Of a stretch of DNA of 64,000 bases, positions 43,550-54,029 are shown one piece after another (within the stretch, counting starts at the first letter, position 1; each line of letters begins with the position of its first letter). The translations under genes were made by a program, and so were the position numbers. The DNA lies in the NCBI RefSeq assembly GCF_950295315.1, contig NC_080175.1, forward strand, positions 63,158,487-63,222,486, in the 5' to 3' direction. The notes beneath the pieces were generated by a model. It was not told the origin of the DNA. It was given only the letters and a program-made list of their open reading frames with translations, and searched no databases. The stretch comes from Erinaceus europaeus (lineage: Eukaryota > Chordata > Mammalia > Eulipotyphla > Erinaceidae).

Positions 43550-44886
43550 GTAAGAAGATCTGAAAGGGAAACTAAAAGCAGGACCTGACTAAATTGTAAT
43601 TAGGACACCAAAGTAAAAACCCTGTGGTGAGGGGTAGACATGCAGCTTCCTGGGCCAGTGGGGGGTGCGAGTGGGTGGGATGGATGGGTCACAGTCTTTT
43701 CGTGTTGGGAATGGTGTTCATGTACACTCCTAGCAAAATGTAGACATATAAATCAGTAGTTGATTAATATGAGAGGGGGAAAATCAATTGTATGTCTCAA
43801 AGTTTTTCAAAACACAAACTGAATCTTTTAAATATATAGGCTGTGTATTTGATATGCGGGCTCTCTTAGAAGCCTAGAACAAGTAGATTAGAAGCATCGA
43901 ATAGCACAGCTATATACAAGATACTGGATACTGTACAGCAAACCATAACATAAGGACTTTTCAAAGTTAACCCAATTACCAAATAATGTGATGATAACAT
44001 TAACTATCAATTGCTTTTTGTAACCCTAAGACAGCAGGAAGCTCACATCTCCACTATAGAGCCCCTACTTCCCCCAGTCCTTGAACCCTTGGATAGGGCC
44101 CACTTTCCCGTATGCATCTCCCAATCCATACCAAATAATATTGCATCCGCCTATCACAACCTAACCAGCGCAACTATTGCCACCTCAACATGCTTTACCT
44201 CAGACTGTGTCCAGAGACTTCACGAGTGGAATGACAACCCTTCAGCTTCATTACTCGGGTGAGACCTTTCCTTTTATAGTACACTCTAATTTCATCTCAG
44301 TTGGTTCACTTTCTAACAAAGTCCCATAACCTAGATATACACCAGTTTCTGTGATAGAGAGCTTATGTTCACACGTATCCATAAACTACTGCAAAATATA
44401 TACCTGAAAGCATAAGTACACTAGAGTTTGCAGTGAGTACCCCCCTAACACTTCTTCTCCACTATTCCAACCTTTGGGTCCATGATTGCTCAATAATTTG
44501 TTTGGCTTCCTATGTTAACTCTCTTTTCAATCACCAGGTTCCCGATGCCACCAGGATGCTGGCCAGGCTTCCCTGGATTGAAGACCACACCAATGTGTCC
44601 TGGAGCTCCGCTTCCCCAGAGACCCACCCTACTAGGGAAAGAGAGAGGCAGACTGGGAGTATGGACTGACCAGTCAATGCCCATGTTCAGCCGAGAAGCA
44701 ATTACAGAAGCCAGACCTTCTACCTTCTGCAACCCTCAATGATCCTGGGTTCATGCTCCCAGAGGGATTGAGAATGGGAAAGCTATCAGGGGAGGGGATG
44801 GGTTATGGAGATTGGGTGGTGTGAATTGTGTGGAGTTGTACCCCTCCTACCTTATGGTTTTGTTAATTAATCCTTTCTTAAATAAA
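43550..44886 (+). mobile_element. L1 3' UTR, 1.3-kb form
   Basis: Direct continuation of ORF2, which is how the long repeats elsewhere in the window were recognised as L1 3' UTR. Relative to 28092-29825 it lacks about 0.78 kb at about 44436. Ends AATAAAAAAAAATG. Confidence 0.92.
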
Positions 44887-44894
44887 AAAAAATG

Positions 44895-45835
44895 TATTAG
44901 TGATTCAATAATGATCAGCAAGATTGTGGGATAAGAGGGGTACAATTTCATATAATTCCCACTGCCAAAGTTCTGTATCCCATTTCCTCTATCAGATACT
45001 TCCTTATTTTTTATCCCTCTTGGTATGGGCCAAAGATCTTTGTGAGGTGCAGAAGGTGGGAGGTATAGTGTCTATAATTGCTTCTCCACTGGGCATGGAA
45101 GTTGAAAGGTAGATCCATACTCCCAGCATGTTTCTATTTTTTTCCCTAGTGGGGCAGGAGAGGTAGGGTTCCCAGATACATTGGTGAGGTTGTTTGCTAG
45201 AGAAGTCAGGTTGGCATCTCATTGTAGCATCTGTAACTTGGTGACTGAAAAACATTAATAAGATATAAAGAAGAACAAATTGTTTAATAATCAGGAACGT
45301 AGAGTTAAGAATATAGCAGATGAGATCTGGGGTCATTGTTCTGGAAAAAGTTAAGAAGTCTATTTTAGGTATATTCCAAGGGCCCCATGGCTTTACTAAT
45401 TTTTGCCTGAGCCTGACAGCTTAACATACAGGTGGGCTAAAACTATTGTCCGGGAAGCTGGTGCTAGAGGTGGGAATAGGACTAGACAGCTGGATCAGGG
45501 CAGAGACTAGCTCCCAAATATGAGAAAAGTATATGACTACAGTTAACTGCAAGCCATATCAATCTATCCTAGTACCCTTATCTATTCATATTTAGCACAG
45601 GAGCATGTGTAACCTCTACATCCTCACTGATCTGAACTCGCATTTCATGGTCATAGCTGGGAAGATTCTAGGCTACACTAATTTCAGAACTAGTCTTCTT
45701 CAAATGCCAGAGTATGTTGACCCAGCTCCCCTTCAGGGAGTGGAGCAGTTTCTACCATTGTTCCACTGAGGGCAGGTCCTATAGAGGCCCACAAAAGGGT
45801 TTATAATGTTGTTTCTAATGGACATTTTTTATAAA
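44895..45835 (-). mobile_element. L1 3'-UTR copy, tail-to-tail with previous L1
   Basis: Starts 'TTAGTGATTCAATAATGATC' a few bases after the preceding L1 tail and runs antisense through 'GGTACAATTTCATATAATTC', 'GTAGCATCTGTAACTTGG', 'GGTATATTCCAAGGG', 'GTTGACCCAGCTCCCC'. Same subfamily as 1387-2170 and 14143-14520. Confidence 0.85.
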
Positions 45836-46170
45836 TGTACATGGATGGCTATATATATATATATATTACATATATATATATTGCCTATTGTTTTACCTGA
45901 TCTAAATTGAATAAAATTATTCTCTTTTATTCATACTTCAAAATAAAGAAAGACCTCCACCCCACAAAAAAAAAAAATTAGGATTAGCACAATCTGAATT
46001 TAGAGGTAAAAGTATATCTTAAAAAAATACATTTTACAAAATGAATAGTTAATACAATTATATAAAGATCTACCTAGTGAACTAACAAAAGAGTAAACTA
46101 AAATAAGAAGCACACAGAGTAATGCAGAGACATAATTAAATGAAATAAAAAGAATTTAAAAAATAATAAA
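45836..46170. other. Unannotated stretch with AT repeats
   Basis: (AT)n at about 45850-45880 and A-runs. No gene recognised. Confidence 0.5.
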
Positions 46171-46171
46171 G

Positions 46172-46300
46172 AAGGGGTTGATGGATGCACTCCTTGTAGT
46201 ATGCAAATGTTGCTGTGTGTAAGGACCTGGGTTCAAGTCCTCAGCTCCCATTTGCAGTGGGGAAAGCTTCCCAAGTAGTGAAGCAGTTTCCAATGAACTA
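46172..46300 (+). mobile_element. Truncated ERI-type SINE
   Basis: 'GGTTGATGGATGCACTCCTT', 'AAGGACCTGGGTTCAAGTCC', 'GGGGAAAGCTTCCCAAGTAG' match the head and early body; the CT-rich part is missing. Confidence 0.75.
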
Positions 46301-46344
46301 GCAACTCAAAAGGAAAATAAAAAATTAAAAATCTCTGTGATCAA

Positions 46345-46690
46345 AAAAAAAGATAATATTGTGTTCTTTGGGGAAAAATGGATGGAACTGGAGGTGATAA
46401 TTATTAATGAAATAAGTAAAGCAACAAAAACAGCTACCAGATGGCTTCACTCATATGTGGAATTCAGAGATTAATTTACTTGAATTGTCTGTATATATGC
46501 ATATATGCAAATGAAACAGAAACAAACAAACTGCTTTGAAGGCTTGTGAGAACTATACTGGTTATCTTTGAAAGGTGGGAGGATGGAGATACAGAATTTT
46601 GGTGGGGGAATGTGGTATGGAACTATACATTGTAATCTCACAATCTTATAACATATTGTTAATAACAAATGAATATTAGTTTAAAAGATG
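46345..46690 (+). mobile_element. Old L1 3'-end
   Basis: 'GGGGAAAAATGGATGGAACT', 'CTCATATGTGGAATTCAGAG', 'CAGAATTTTGGTGGGGG', 'TGTAATCTCACAATCTTATA'. Related to 35890-36283. Confidence 0.75.
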
Positions 46691-46724
46691 GTAAATTGGA
46701 AGGGGACCCTATATCTGATAAATA

Positions 46725-46925
46725 GTTTTCAAGAATTTTATCCCATTCTGTAGATTGTCTTTGTAGCTAGTCAGTTTGTTCTCTTAGCTGTGTAGATGAT
46801 TTAAGTTTGATGCCACTCTGTAAGATCATTGCTAAGGTCATCATTATCATGAATCTTTCCTCCTATAGTTTCTTTTAAGAGTTTGACAATTTCAAGACTT
46901 ACATAAAGTCTTTAGTGGTTTTATT
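46725..46925 (-). mobile_element. Old L1 ORF2 fragment
   Basis: 'TTTATCCCATTCTGTAGATT' then 'GTCTTTGTAGC' and 'GATGATTTAAGTTTGATGCC' read like the antisense of L1 ORF2. Highly diverged. Confidence 0.4.
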
Positions 46926-46989
46926 TTATTTTTACTAATCTAGTTTTATAATTTTATTGGGGTAAATTTTTGACATAGGGGAAAATTCT

Positions 46990-48235
46990 TATCATCCTGT
47001 GATAGATGTCTGCAAAACACTCACCAATGCAGAATATATTCATCTGATTTTAACCTTTTGCATGTAATTCTCCTAGTACTACACAAAAACCCTAGGTTTC
47101 TTTCCTCCCTAACTTGAGGCCAAACTCAGTAATCTTAATACCAGATTGGATACAACAAATCATACTCAATGATTTAACAACTGGAAGAAAGTCTAAACTC
47201 ATCAGATAAAGAAAAGACTACAAAAGGGAAAGAGATTGGTCCTTTGTAGTCAATATCAGACTATCCCATAAACTGAGTCCCTAGTCAGGGAATCTTTGGG
47301 TTTCTCCATAGACAGTATGAGTCAAGATCTCTAATAGATCCCTCTTTCCACCCTCACTGGTCACTTCCATGAGGAACATCATCATCATAAGACCTTTCAT
47401 AGGCCTCTCAATCTTACCCTCACAATAAGGTTGCAATGGTAAGGTCTGCCCCACTTTCTGAAGGGAATCTGGACCATCCTACTCTACTATTCAAGGAAGA
47501 CTTGTCCTGATATGAGGGCAGCCTAGAATGTTCCAGCTGTAACCAAGGGCTGTTAGCTCAGACTGGCAGGGACTTAGAAGCTACACAGGCTCCTGTGCTA
47601 AAAGTGAATTTATATGGGCCAAGGGTCAGAGCAATGGGGTAAGTAGTTAATTATATTTTTATACTTTCTTCAGGTTTAGAAGCTACTCTCTGCCTTTACT
47701 AGCCTTCTAGTTCTATTTTAACTCTTAACACCTTCTTCCCAGTCTACCTACATATTAGTGATCAAGCTTAGGCAAAAAAGATTAACACCCTGGGCCTCTT
47801 GGAACATTCTTATAATGGACTTCCTAGCTTCTTTCCACCCCAAGGTCCCTAATGCCATCTACTCTATTTCTACTGTTGGGCTCTTGTTTATTAAATATTT
47901 TGTTCTGATTTATGTAGTACAGTCTTTCAGTCACCAAGTTGCAGATACTACTATGATTCCATCTTGACCTCACTTGGGCAGAAGACCTCACCAACGCATC
48001 CCAGAACCATACCTCTCCAGACCTAGAACACTAAAGAAAGATAGAAACAGGTCAGGGGTACGGATTGACCTACCAGCGCTCCTTTCCAGTAGAGATGCAA
48101 TTACAGAAACCATAACTCTCACCTTCTGCAATCCCAAAAGAATTTTTATCTGTACTCCCTGAGGGGCAAAAATGTTAGGGGAGGATGACAAGAAGGCTCT
48201 GAACTCCAGTTCCATCAAGACCTAGAGAGAGAAGA
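46990..48235 (+). mobile_element. L1 3'-UTR copy, diverged
   Basis: In order: 'GGAACATCATCATCATAAGACC', broken here for length, then 'GCTACACAGGCTCCTGTGC', 'CAGTCACCAAGTTGCAGATAC', broken similarly, and 'GCAATTACAGAAACCATAAC'. It includes the middle segment missing from 43550-44886. An older subfamily than the composite L1. Confidence 0.75.
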
Positions 48236-48269
48236 GAGAAAAAAAAAAAGAAAACATTTGGAAGGACAG

Positions 48270-48800
48270 TGGGTATAAATTTGACTTAGAACAGAGAGGA
48301 GGGCAGGGCCATGGAAGAAATGGGCAAATATATATATATACAATTATGGAAATAATAATTAACCAGTGTGTATTGTGAACTCATGCAAGCACAAAGTCAC
48401 AGTGATTACCCTGATGAAAAACAAAAAGTATGCTAGAAATGGTGAGTTCAGACCTTTATGATGTTCCAGCACTAGGGGCAGGGGGGTTGAGAGGAGAAGA
48501 GAAATGTGACACAAACAAAGAAGTTTATTATTCAGCCTTCAAAAGGAGGAAAATCCCATTTGTGACATCATATGTGGAAACCATTATAAAAATAGTCTGT
48601 TCCATAAGGACATGTATCATATGATTCCATATATATGAAATATATAAAATAGCCAAACTTCCAGGAGCAGAGAATATAATGATTGTCAAGGAGAATGATC
48701 ATGAAAGAATGGTTGTTTTTAACCAATGAGTATAAAGTTGCCCACATTCACCACCCCCCAAAATATAAAGGATTCTTTATTCAATAGAAATGAGCTAAGT
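48270..48800 (+). mobile_element. Old L1 3' region
   Basis: 'AAATCCCATTTGTGACATC', 'ATCATATGATTCCATATATA', 'AGGAGCAGAGAATATAATGA' are typical of the end of ORF2 and early 3' UTR in old mammalian L1s. Boundaries uncertain. Confidence 0.5.
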
Positions 48801-48959
48801 AACTACCTGTAAGTAATTATCTGTATATGTAACTTAATCAGTAAGTGATCAGGTAAACAATAGGCATATATAATGTTTTAAAGATGATAGAATCCCGTTA
48901 TTAAAAGACTAAGTAACTAAATGGTATATGCATATGAGGAAAGATCATTAAAACATATA

Positions 48960-49650
48960 GTTATTCAACAATTCATTTGACTTTATATGTTAACACTTTT
49001 TAAAAATATATTTATTTTTCCCTTTTTGGTGCCCTTGTTTTCTAGTGTTTTAGTTATTATTTGTTGTTGATGTCATCATTGTTAGGACAGAGAGAAATGG
49101 AGAAAGGAGGGGAAGACAGAGGGAGAGAAAGAGAGACCTGTAGACCTGCTTCACCTCCTGTTAAGCTACTCCCCTGCAGATGGGGAGCCAGGGGCTCGAA
49201 CTGGGATCCCTCCCTAGTCCTTGTGCTTTGCACCACCTGCGCTTAACCTGCGTCGACTCCTGTGTTAATGCTTTTTTCAGCTACCAGGTTCCAGATGCTA
49301 ACATGATGCTAACGGGACTTCCCTGGGCAGACAACCCCACCGATGTGTCCTGGAGCCCTGCTTCCCCAGAACCCTGCCACACTAGGGAAAGAGAGAGACA
49401 GGCTGGGAGTATGTATCTACCTGCCAACACCAGTGCTCAACAGGGAAGCAATTACAGAATCCAGACCTTCCACCTTCTGCACCCCATAATGACCCTGGGT
49501 CCATACTCCCAGGGGGATAAAGAATAGGAAAGCTATCAGGGGAGGGGATGGGATATGGAGTTCTGGTGGTAGGAATTGTGTGGAGTTGTACCTCTCTTAT
49601 CATGTGGTTTTGTCAGTGTTTCCTTTTTATAAATACAAATTTTAAAAAAA
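48960..49650 (+). mobile_element. L1 3'-end split by a SINE
   Basis: L1 3' UTR ('ATTCATTTGACTTTATATG') continues after the SINE with 'CAGCTACCAGGTTCCAGATG', 'GTGTCCTGGAGCCCTGC' and the standard 3' terminus at 49500-49640. Confidence 0.9.
49003..49260 (-). mobile_element. ERI-type SINE inside L1 3' UTR
   Basis: Antisense SINE ('TTCACCTCCTGTTAAGCTAC', 'GGGGCTCGAACTGGGATCC', 'CTTAACCTGCGTCGACTCC'). The L1 flanks 'TGTTAACACTTTT' and 'TGTTAATGCTTTT' are the mutated target-site duplication. Confidence 0.9.
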
Positions 49651-49654
49651 GAAA

Positions 49655-50350
49655 AAAGAAACCCCCCTAAAATTAAAAAAAATCTGGTTAATTGGAAAAA
49701 TATTTATCTATAAATATCTGAGTAGAAATAGATACACAAATGGAAGTTGTAAGGCAGTTGTGTGTGTGTGTTTATACACAACTGTGTATATTTTGGCATA
49801 GACATTTATAAAATATGTTCAAGGATGTTTTTGAATATTATCTCTTTCTTGGGAGTCGGTGTGATTCTTTAATTGCACACAGAGGAATTGACATTTCATA
49901 TTTAAATATGCATTCCATTATCCCTGAGTTACAATTCTTTATAAAATAAATGATTTTAATAATGAAAAAGAAAACTAGTGAAAGTGAAAGTGCTAGTATA
50001 CTTCTAAATAGTTCTGCTGATAAATATTAAATATAACACTCAATAATTTAATTTAAGTTGATTTAATCTGGTAATAATGGTTTCGAATATGGATGAGAAT
50101 TTGATTATATTCAATATGTTCCCAGAAATTAATACTCAGAAAGTAATTTAGTGTTTTGGAGGCAAAGAGTATATAGAACTCTGAATGCAATTATGTCTCT
50201 TATAGCTTGTTGGACTCTAAAAATATTTACTTATTACCTTGCAATGAGAAATTATGTAACTTGTATGGTTTTTGGAATGTTCATATATAAAATAATGTCA
50301 ATAAACCAAGCATTTGATGATAATGAAAATTGATTGTATAAAATATCATG
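49655..50350. other. Unannotated AT-rich stretch
   Basis: No gene or repeat recognised, apart from a short GT run near 49758-49770. Confidence 0.5.
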
Positions 50351-50351
50351 T

Positions 50352-50545
50352 CCTTGGGAACTGGGCAGTTGCACAGGAGGTTAAGCACACGTGGAGTGAA
50401 GCCCTAGAACCAGGTCAAGGATCCTGGTTCGAGCCCCCGGCTCCCCAGCTGCAGGAGGTTAACTTCACAGGCAGTGAAGCATGTCTGCAAATGTTTATAT
50501 TTCTCTCGTCCTCTCTATCTTCCCCTCCTCTCTCGATTTTATGTT
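50352..50545 (+). mobile_element. ERI-type SINE, 3'-truncated
   Basis: Head 'GGGAACTGGGCAGTTGCACA', box B 'TGGTTCGAGCCCCC', 'CACAGGCAGTGAAGCATG' and CT-rich tract to 'CTCTCTCGATTTTATG'. Confidence 0.88.
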
Positions 50546-50611
50546 CTAAAATTGATTTATGGCATAAGATTATTTTCCAATTCAATGATTATCATAACAT
50601 TTTAAAGATAA

Positions 50612-50735
50612 CTTCTATACACATTTGAGGACCTGGTTCAAGCCCCAAATCCCCACCTGCATAGGGGAAGCTTTATAAGCAGAATAGACCCTTGGTGACA
50701 GCACTGGTGAAAACAAAAAATAATTAATTAAAAAA
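50612..50735 (+). mobile_element. 5'-truncated ERI-type SINE
   Basis: 'GAGGACCTGGTTCAAGCCCC', 'CCACCTGCATAGGGGAAGC' then a run into 'GACAGCACTGGTGAAAAC'. Confidence 0.7.
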
Positions 50736-50747
50736 AAGGGCATTGGG

Positions 50748-50955
50748 ATCAGGTGGTGGTGTACCTGGTTATGCATTCACATTACAGTGTGCAAGGATTC
50801 AGGTTCAAGCCCCTGATTCCCACCTGCAGAGGGAAAACTTTACAAGTGGTGAAGCAGGGCTGCGGGTGTCTCTCTGTGTCTCTCCCTCTCTATCTCTCCC
50901 TCCCTTCTTAATTATTCTCTAACTCTATCCAATAAAAAATAAATTAAAATACACA
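50748..50955 (+). mobile_element. ERI-type SINE (GGGCCAGGTGG subfamily)
   Basis: 'GGGATCAGGTGGTGGTGTAC', 'CAGGTTCAAGCCCCTG', 'ACAAGTGGTGAAGCAGGGC', CT-rich tract and 'CAATAAAAAATAAATTAAAA' tail. Nearly complete. Confidence 0.9.
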
Positions 50956-51099
50956 AAAGATTTGAAAAGAATTGATCTATAATAACTACTTTATTTTATT
51001 AATACAAAAATAAACAGAACAGATATCATTCTCTCTCCACCTCTATTTTCATTTCTACTTTGTTTTAACTCTATAAGAAAAAAAGAAGAAAAATGTGAC

Positions 51100-51160
51100 C
51101 ATTGAAATCAATATTGTCATCATGCAGGCACTAAGCCCTAATGATAACCCTGGTAGAAAG

Positions 51161-51203
<43 letters not shown>

Positions 51204-51227
51204 GAAAAAGAAAGAAAAGAAAGGGGA

Positions 51228-51272
<45 letters not shown>
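51100..51272 (+). repeat. SINE 3' end with (GAAA)n and (TA)n
   Basis: A SINE 3' module ('CATGCAGGCACTAAGCCC', 'ATGATAACCCTGGTAG') is followed by (GAAA)n (about 51159-51215) and (TA)n (51229-51272), a microsatellite grown from the SINE tail. Confidence 0.8.
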
Positions 51273-51372
51273 AAAATTGTGACTACATTATAACACAGTT
51301 GAGGAAATAGTTTATAAACACTTCGGAACTCTTTGAAGAGATATTTTAGATTGTTCCTTAAGACTTATTCAC

Positions 51373-51515
51373 TGTATTTTTATTAGTGATTTAATAATGA
51401 TTAACAAAATTGTATGATAAGAGGGGTGCAATTCCATAAAATTTCCACCACCAGAGTCCCCTTTCCCATCTCCTTCAGAAGTTCCCCTAGTCTTCATCCA
51501 TCTGGGAGCATGGAC
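51373..51515 (-). mobile_element. L1 3'-end fragment
   Basis: 'TTAGTGATTTAATAATGATT', 'GATAAGAGGGGTGCAATTCC', 'CATCTGGGAGCATGGACC'. Confidence 0.85.
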
Positions 51516-51519
51516 CTCA

Positions 51520-52040
51520 TTCTCTCATTCTCTCTCCATCTCTCTTTCTCACATGAAGAACAAAAACTTCCTTTATTTAAGAATCTATGCAGATCAGATT
51601 TTGTTCTCAAGATATTAATGCAGACTGTTTTTTTTCACAAACCCAATAAGCAGATTTTAATTAATTCAACAAATATATTATGTGACAATCAGTTGGAGAT
51701 ACTGACCATTTCAGCTAAAGAAGATAATAGGTTATGTAATTTTATATTTTGAAACAATGGGCATTTCACTAACCACATATAGTAATCAGGCTAACATTTC
51801 GTCCAGAATATAATTTTAATTTGTAACTGGGCACTTTCATTCTCAATGGTCATTACTTTTGCATATTTCATTTTTGGGGACTGCACCTTGTCTCCTGGGA
51901 CCAGTGTATGTAAGAGTCAAACTATTGATCAGAATTATGCAGTTAGGAAACAGGAGCAAGTGTTGTATGAAGACATCTTATTTCAATTCAGAAAACACTT
52001 AATGAACTCTTACTACCCCAATATCTGTTCTGTTTGTTTA
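51520..52040. other. Unannotated stretch
   Basis: No gene or repeat recognised. Confidence 0.5.
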
Positions 52041-52046
52041 TTTGTT

Positions 52047-52742
52047 TGTTTGTGGTTTAATAATGATCAGTAAGATTGTGCGATAAGAGGGGTACAATTT
52101 CCACTACCAGATTTCAGAATCCCACCCTTCTTTTTTTAAATATTTATTTATTTCCTTTTTGTTGCCCTTGTTGTTTTTATTGTTGTTGTAGTTTTTATTG
52201 ATGTCATCATTGTTGGATAAGACAGAGAGAAATGGAGAGAGGAGAGGAAGACAGAGAGGGGGAGAGAAAGATAGACACCTGCAGATCTGTTTGACCGCCT
52301 GTGAACAGACTCCCCTGGAAGTGGGGAGTCAGGGGCTCGAACCGGGTAAGTATGCCTTGTGTAAGCTTAACCTGCTGCTACCACCGGACTCCCAATCCCA
52401 CCCTTCTTTATGAGGTGCAGAAGGTGGAAAGTCTGGCTTCTGTAATTGCTTTGCCACTGAGCATGGGCATTGGCAGATCAGTTCATATACCTCTAGTCTG
52501 TTTCTGTCCTTCTCTAGTTGGGTAGAGCTCTGGAAAGGCAAGGACATAGGAGCCTTGGAATGTAACTAAAATCAAATTCTTAACTTCTTCCCATACGAAG
52601 ACCCTTAGTTCCATTTGCTCTATCCTTACCTTTAGCTTCCTGATTATTAAACAATTTGTCCGGCTTCATAACTTACTGATTTTCAGCCACCAAGTTGTGG
52701 ACACTACCATAACACTATCCTGACTTCCCTGGGCAGACGACC
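52047..52742. mobile_element. Twin-primed L1 3' end split by a SINE
   Basis: 52047-52555 is the L1 3' terminus on the minus strand. 52556-52742 is a more upstream 3'-UTR segment on the plus strand ('GGAATGTAACTAAAATCAAA', 'CAGCCACCAAGTTGTGGAC', 'CTTCCCTGGGCAGACGACC'). For a minus-strand L1 insertion this is an inverted 5' segment, as in twin priming. Confidence 0.8.
52134..52393 (-). mobile_element. ERI-type SINE inside L1 3' end
   Basis: Antisense SINE ending 'GCTACCACCGGACTCCC', with a perfect 16-bp target-site duplication AATCCCACCCTTCTTT (52118-52133 and 52394-52409). A small deletion removes part of its tRNA-like head. Confidence 0.95.
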
Positions 52743-52744
52743 TA

Positions 52745-52880
52745 TTTACTGTATTTTATGGAAGGGAGCAGACCACCCCTCAGTTGTGTGATTTACCAGT
52801 GCTAGAGACTGAATCTGGTGTCTATGGGATGCAAGTCTTATGTTCTAAGGTTGAGCTATTCACCTGACCCTGAAATTCTT
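52745..52880 (-). mobile_element. Diverged tRNA-derived SINE
   Basis: 'CCAGTGCTAGAGACTGAATC', 'GTTGAGCTATTCACCTGACC' fit the antisense SINE head. Confidence 0.55.
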
Positions 52881-52954
52881 TTTAAAGGTGTACCCATACA
52901 TGCATTCATGTATGTATTTAAGTGTTTGTTTATTTGTGTGTATGTTTGTATATG

Positions 52955-53080
52955 TGATTTTTATAGGAAAGAGAGATGAAAAAAGACTGATCAGCTCCAT
53001 AATACATGGTTCTGTAATCAATCCTAGAATTATGCATGAAAATACTGAGCTTTATCACTGAACTATTTCCCCAATCTTGG
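52955..53080 (-). mobile_element. Diverged tRNA-derived SINE
   Basis: 'GGAAAGAGAGATGAAAAAAG', 'TTTATCACTGAACTATTTCC' fit an antisense SINE relic. Confidence 0.45.
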
Positions 53081-53199
53081 AAACTTTTTCAAGTGTATTT
53101 CTATATTATCATGCTTAGAACAATTGAAATCATTGGCATCAATATTGATTATGTAAACATGAATTAACTATATTTTTAGTTTGGTTTTACTGTGTATTC

Positions 53200-53468
53200 T
53201 TTTTAATTCCCACCAGTATTATCATTGGGCCTTTATGCTGGTACTAAGAATCCACTGCTCCTGGCAACGATTGCTTCCTTTTTCCTGTTTCACTTGATAG
53301 AACAGAAAGAAATTTAGAGAGGAGAGGGGGATTAAAGAGGACAAGAGAAAGAACTGCTTCACTGCTTATGAAGTGACCCCCACCACCACCCCTACAGCTG
53401 GGGAGCAGGGACTCTGACCCAGGTCTTAGAGTTTAATAACTAGGTGTGTTACTTACTGTCCAGACCCC
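53200..53468 (-). mobile_element. ERI-type SINE, long form, diverged
   Basis: 'CCACTGCTCCTGGCAACG', 'GAACTGCTTCACTGCTTATG', 'AGCTGGGGAGCAGGGACTC' give antisense 3' module, body and head. Confidence 0.75.
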
Positions 53469-53696
53469 TTTATTGTGTGTTCTTAATGTAAACATCTAAG
53501 AAATCCTACTGTAAAAATATAGTGTTTTTCACAACTAAATTAATTATATACTGTAAAATAACCTATGCGGATATGATATAATTTATACAATTTGGTGTGT
53601 AAGAATCATTACTATTAACATATTATGTTACCATTAGGAAGTATTATTTATATTCAAAAGGAGTTTGAATGTTTACTGTAGAGGCCATAGTTTTTC

Positions 53697-54023
53697 TGTG
53701 TCGTTAGATTTCGGAGCTCCAGAAGGCCGGGCTAGCTTCGTGGTGGTAGACAGAAACGACCAGAGACACACGGCTGGGCAGAGAGGCTTTATTCACCAGC
53801 GGGCAAACATGTGCTCTCCTGTCTTTCTGCTCTGGTGGCAGAGAGAGACCCTTAAACTAATCACCACACAGATCTGTCCTGCCTCCTCTCATGCGGCAGC
53901 GCCAAGAACTCTGGAACTACATAGCATAGGGGGTGGGGAGAGAGGCTCCAAACTAGCAAGGGCCAAACCAATTTCTCCCAGAGGTGGGGGGAAGGAGACC
54001 AAACCAAAATGAAACATACAGCA
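53697..54023 (-). mobile_element. Solo LTR
   Basis: On the minus strand a TG...CA sequence of about 325 bp ending CTAACGACACA. It has AATAAA (plus 'CTTTATTC' near 53787) followed by 'CTCTGCCCAGCCGTGTGTC' in R/U5. No exact duplication is seen at the flanks, so the ends may be off by a few bases. The plus-strand frame at 53665-54012 is only its antisense. Confidence 0.7.
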
Positions 54024-54029
54024 TTTCTA

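Larger units (their letters stand above)
39878..44886. mobile_element. 5-kb L1 with inverted 5' half (twin priming)
   Basis: Minus-strand ORF2 sequence (39878-42835) is joined directly to plus-strand ORF2 and 3' UTR (42834-44886). The inverted part's left end, in the ORF2 region 'GCTTCTT...ATAGAAAC', lies only a few tens of bases upstream in L1 coordinates of where the forward part begins ('AGATCTTCACATGCC'). The two parts therefore fit together as one L1 molecule. It ends in the standard 3' terminus with an A-rich tail. Confidence 0.93.

Noticed and set aside
53665..54012. A 115-codon plus-strand frame
   Set aside because: Antisense of an LTR.
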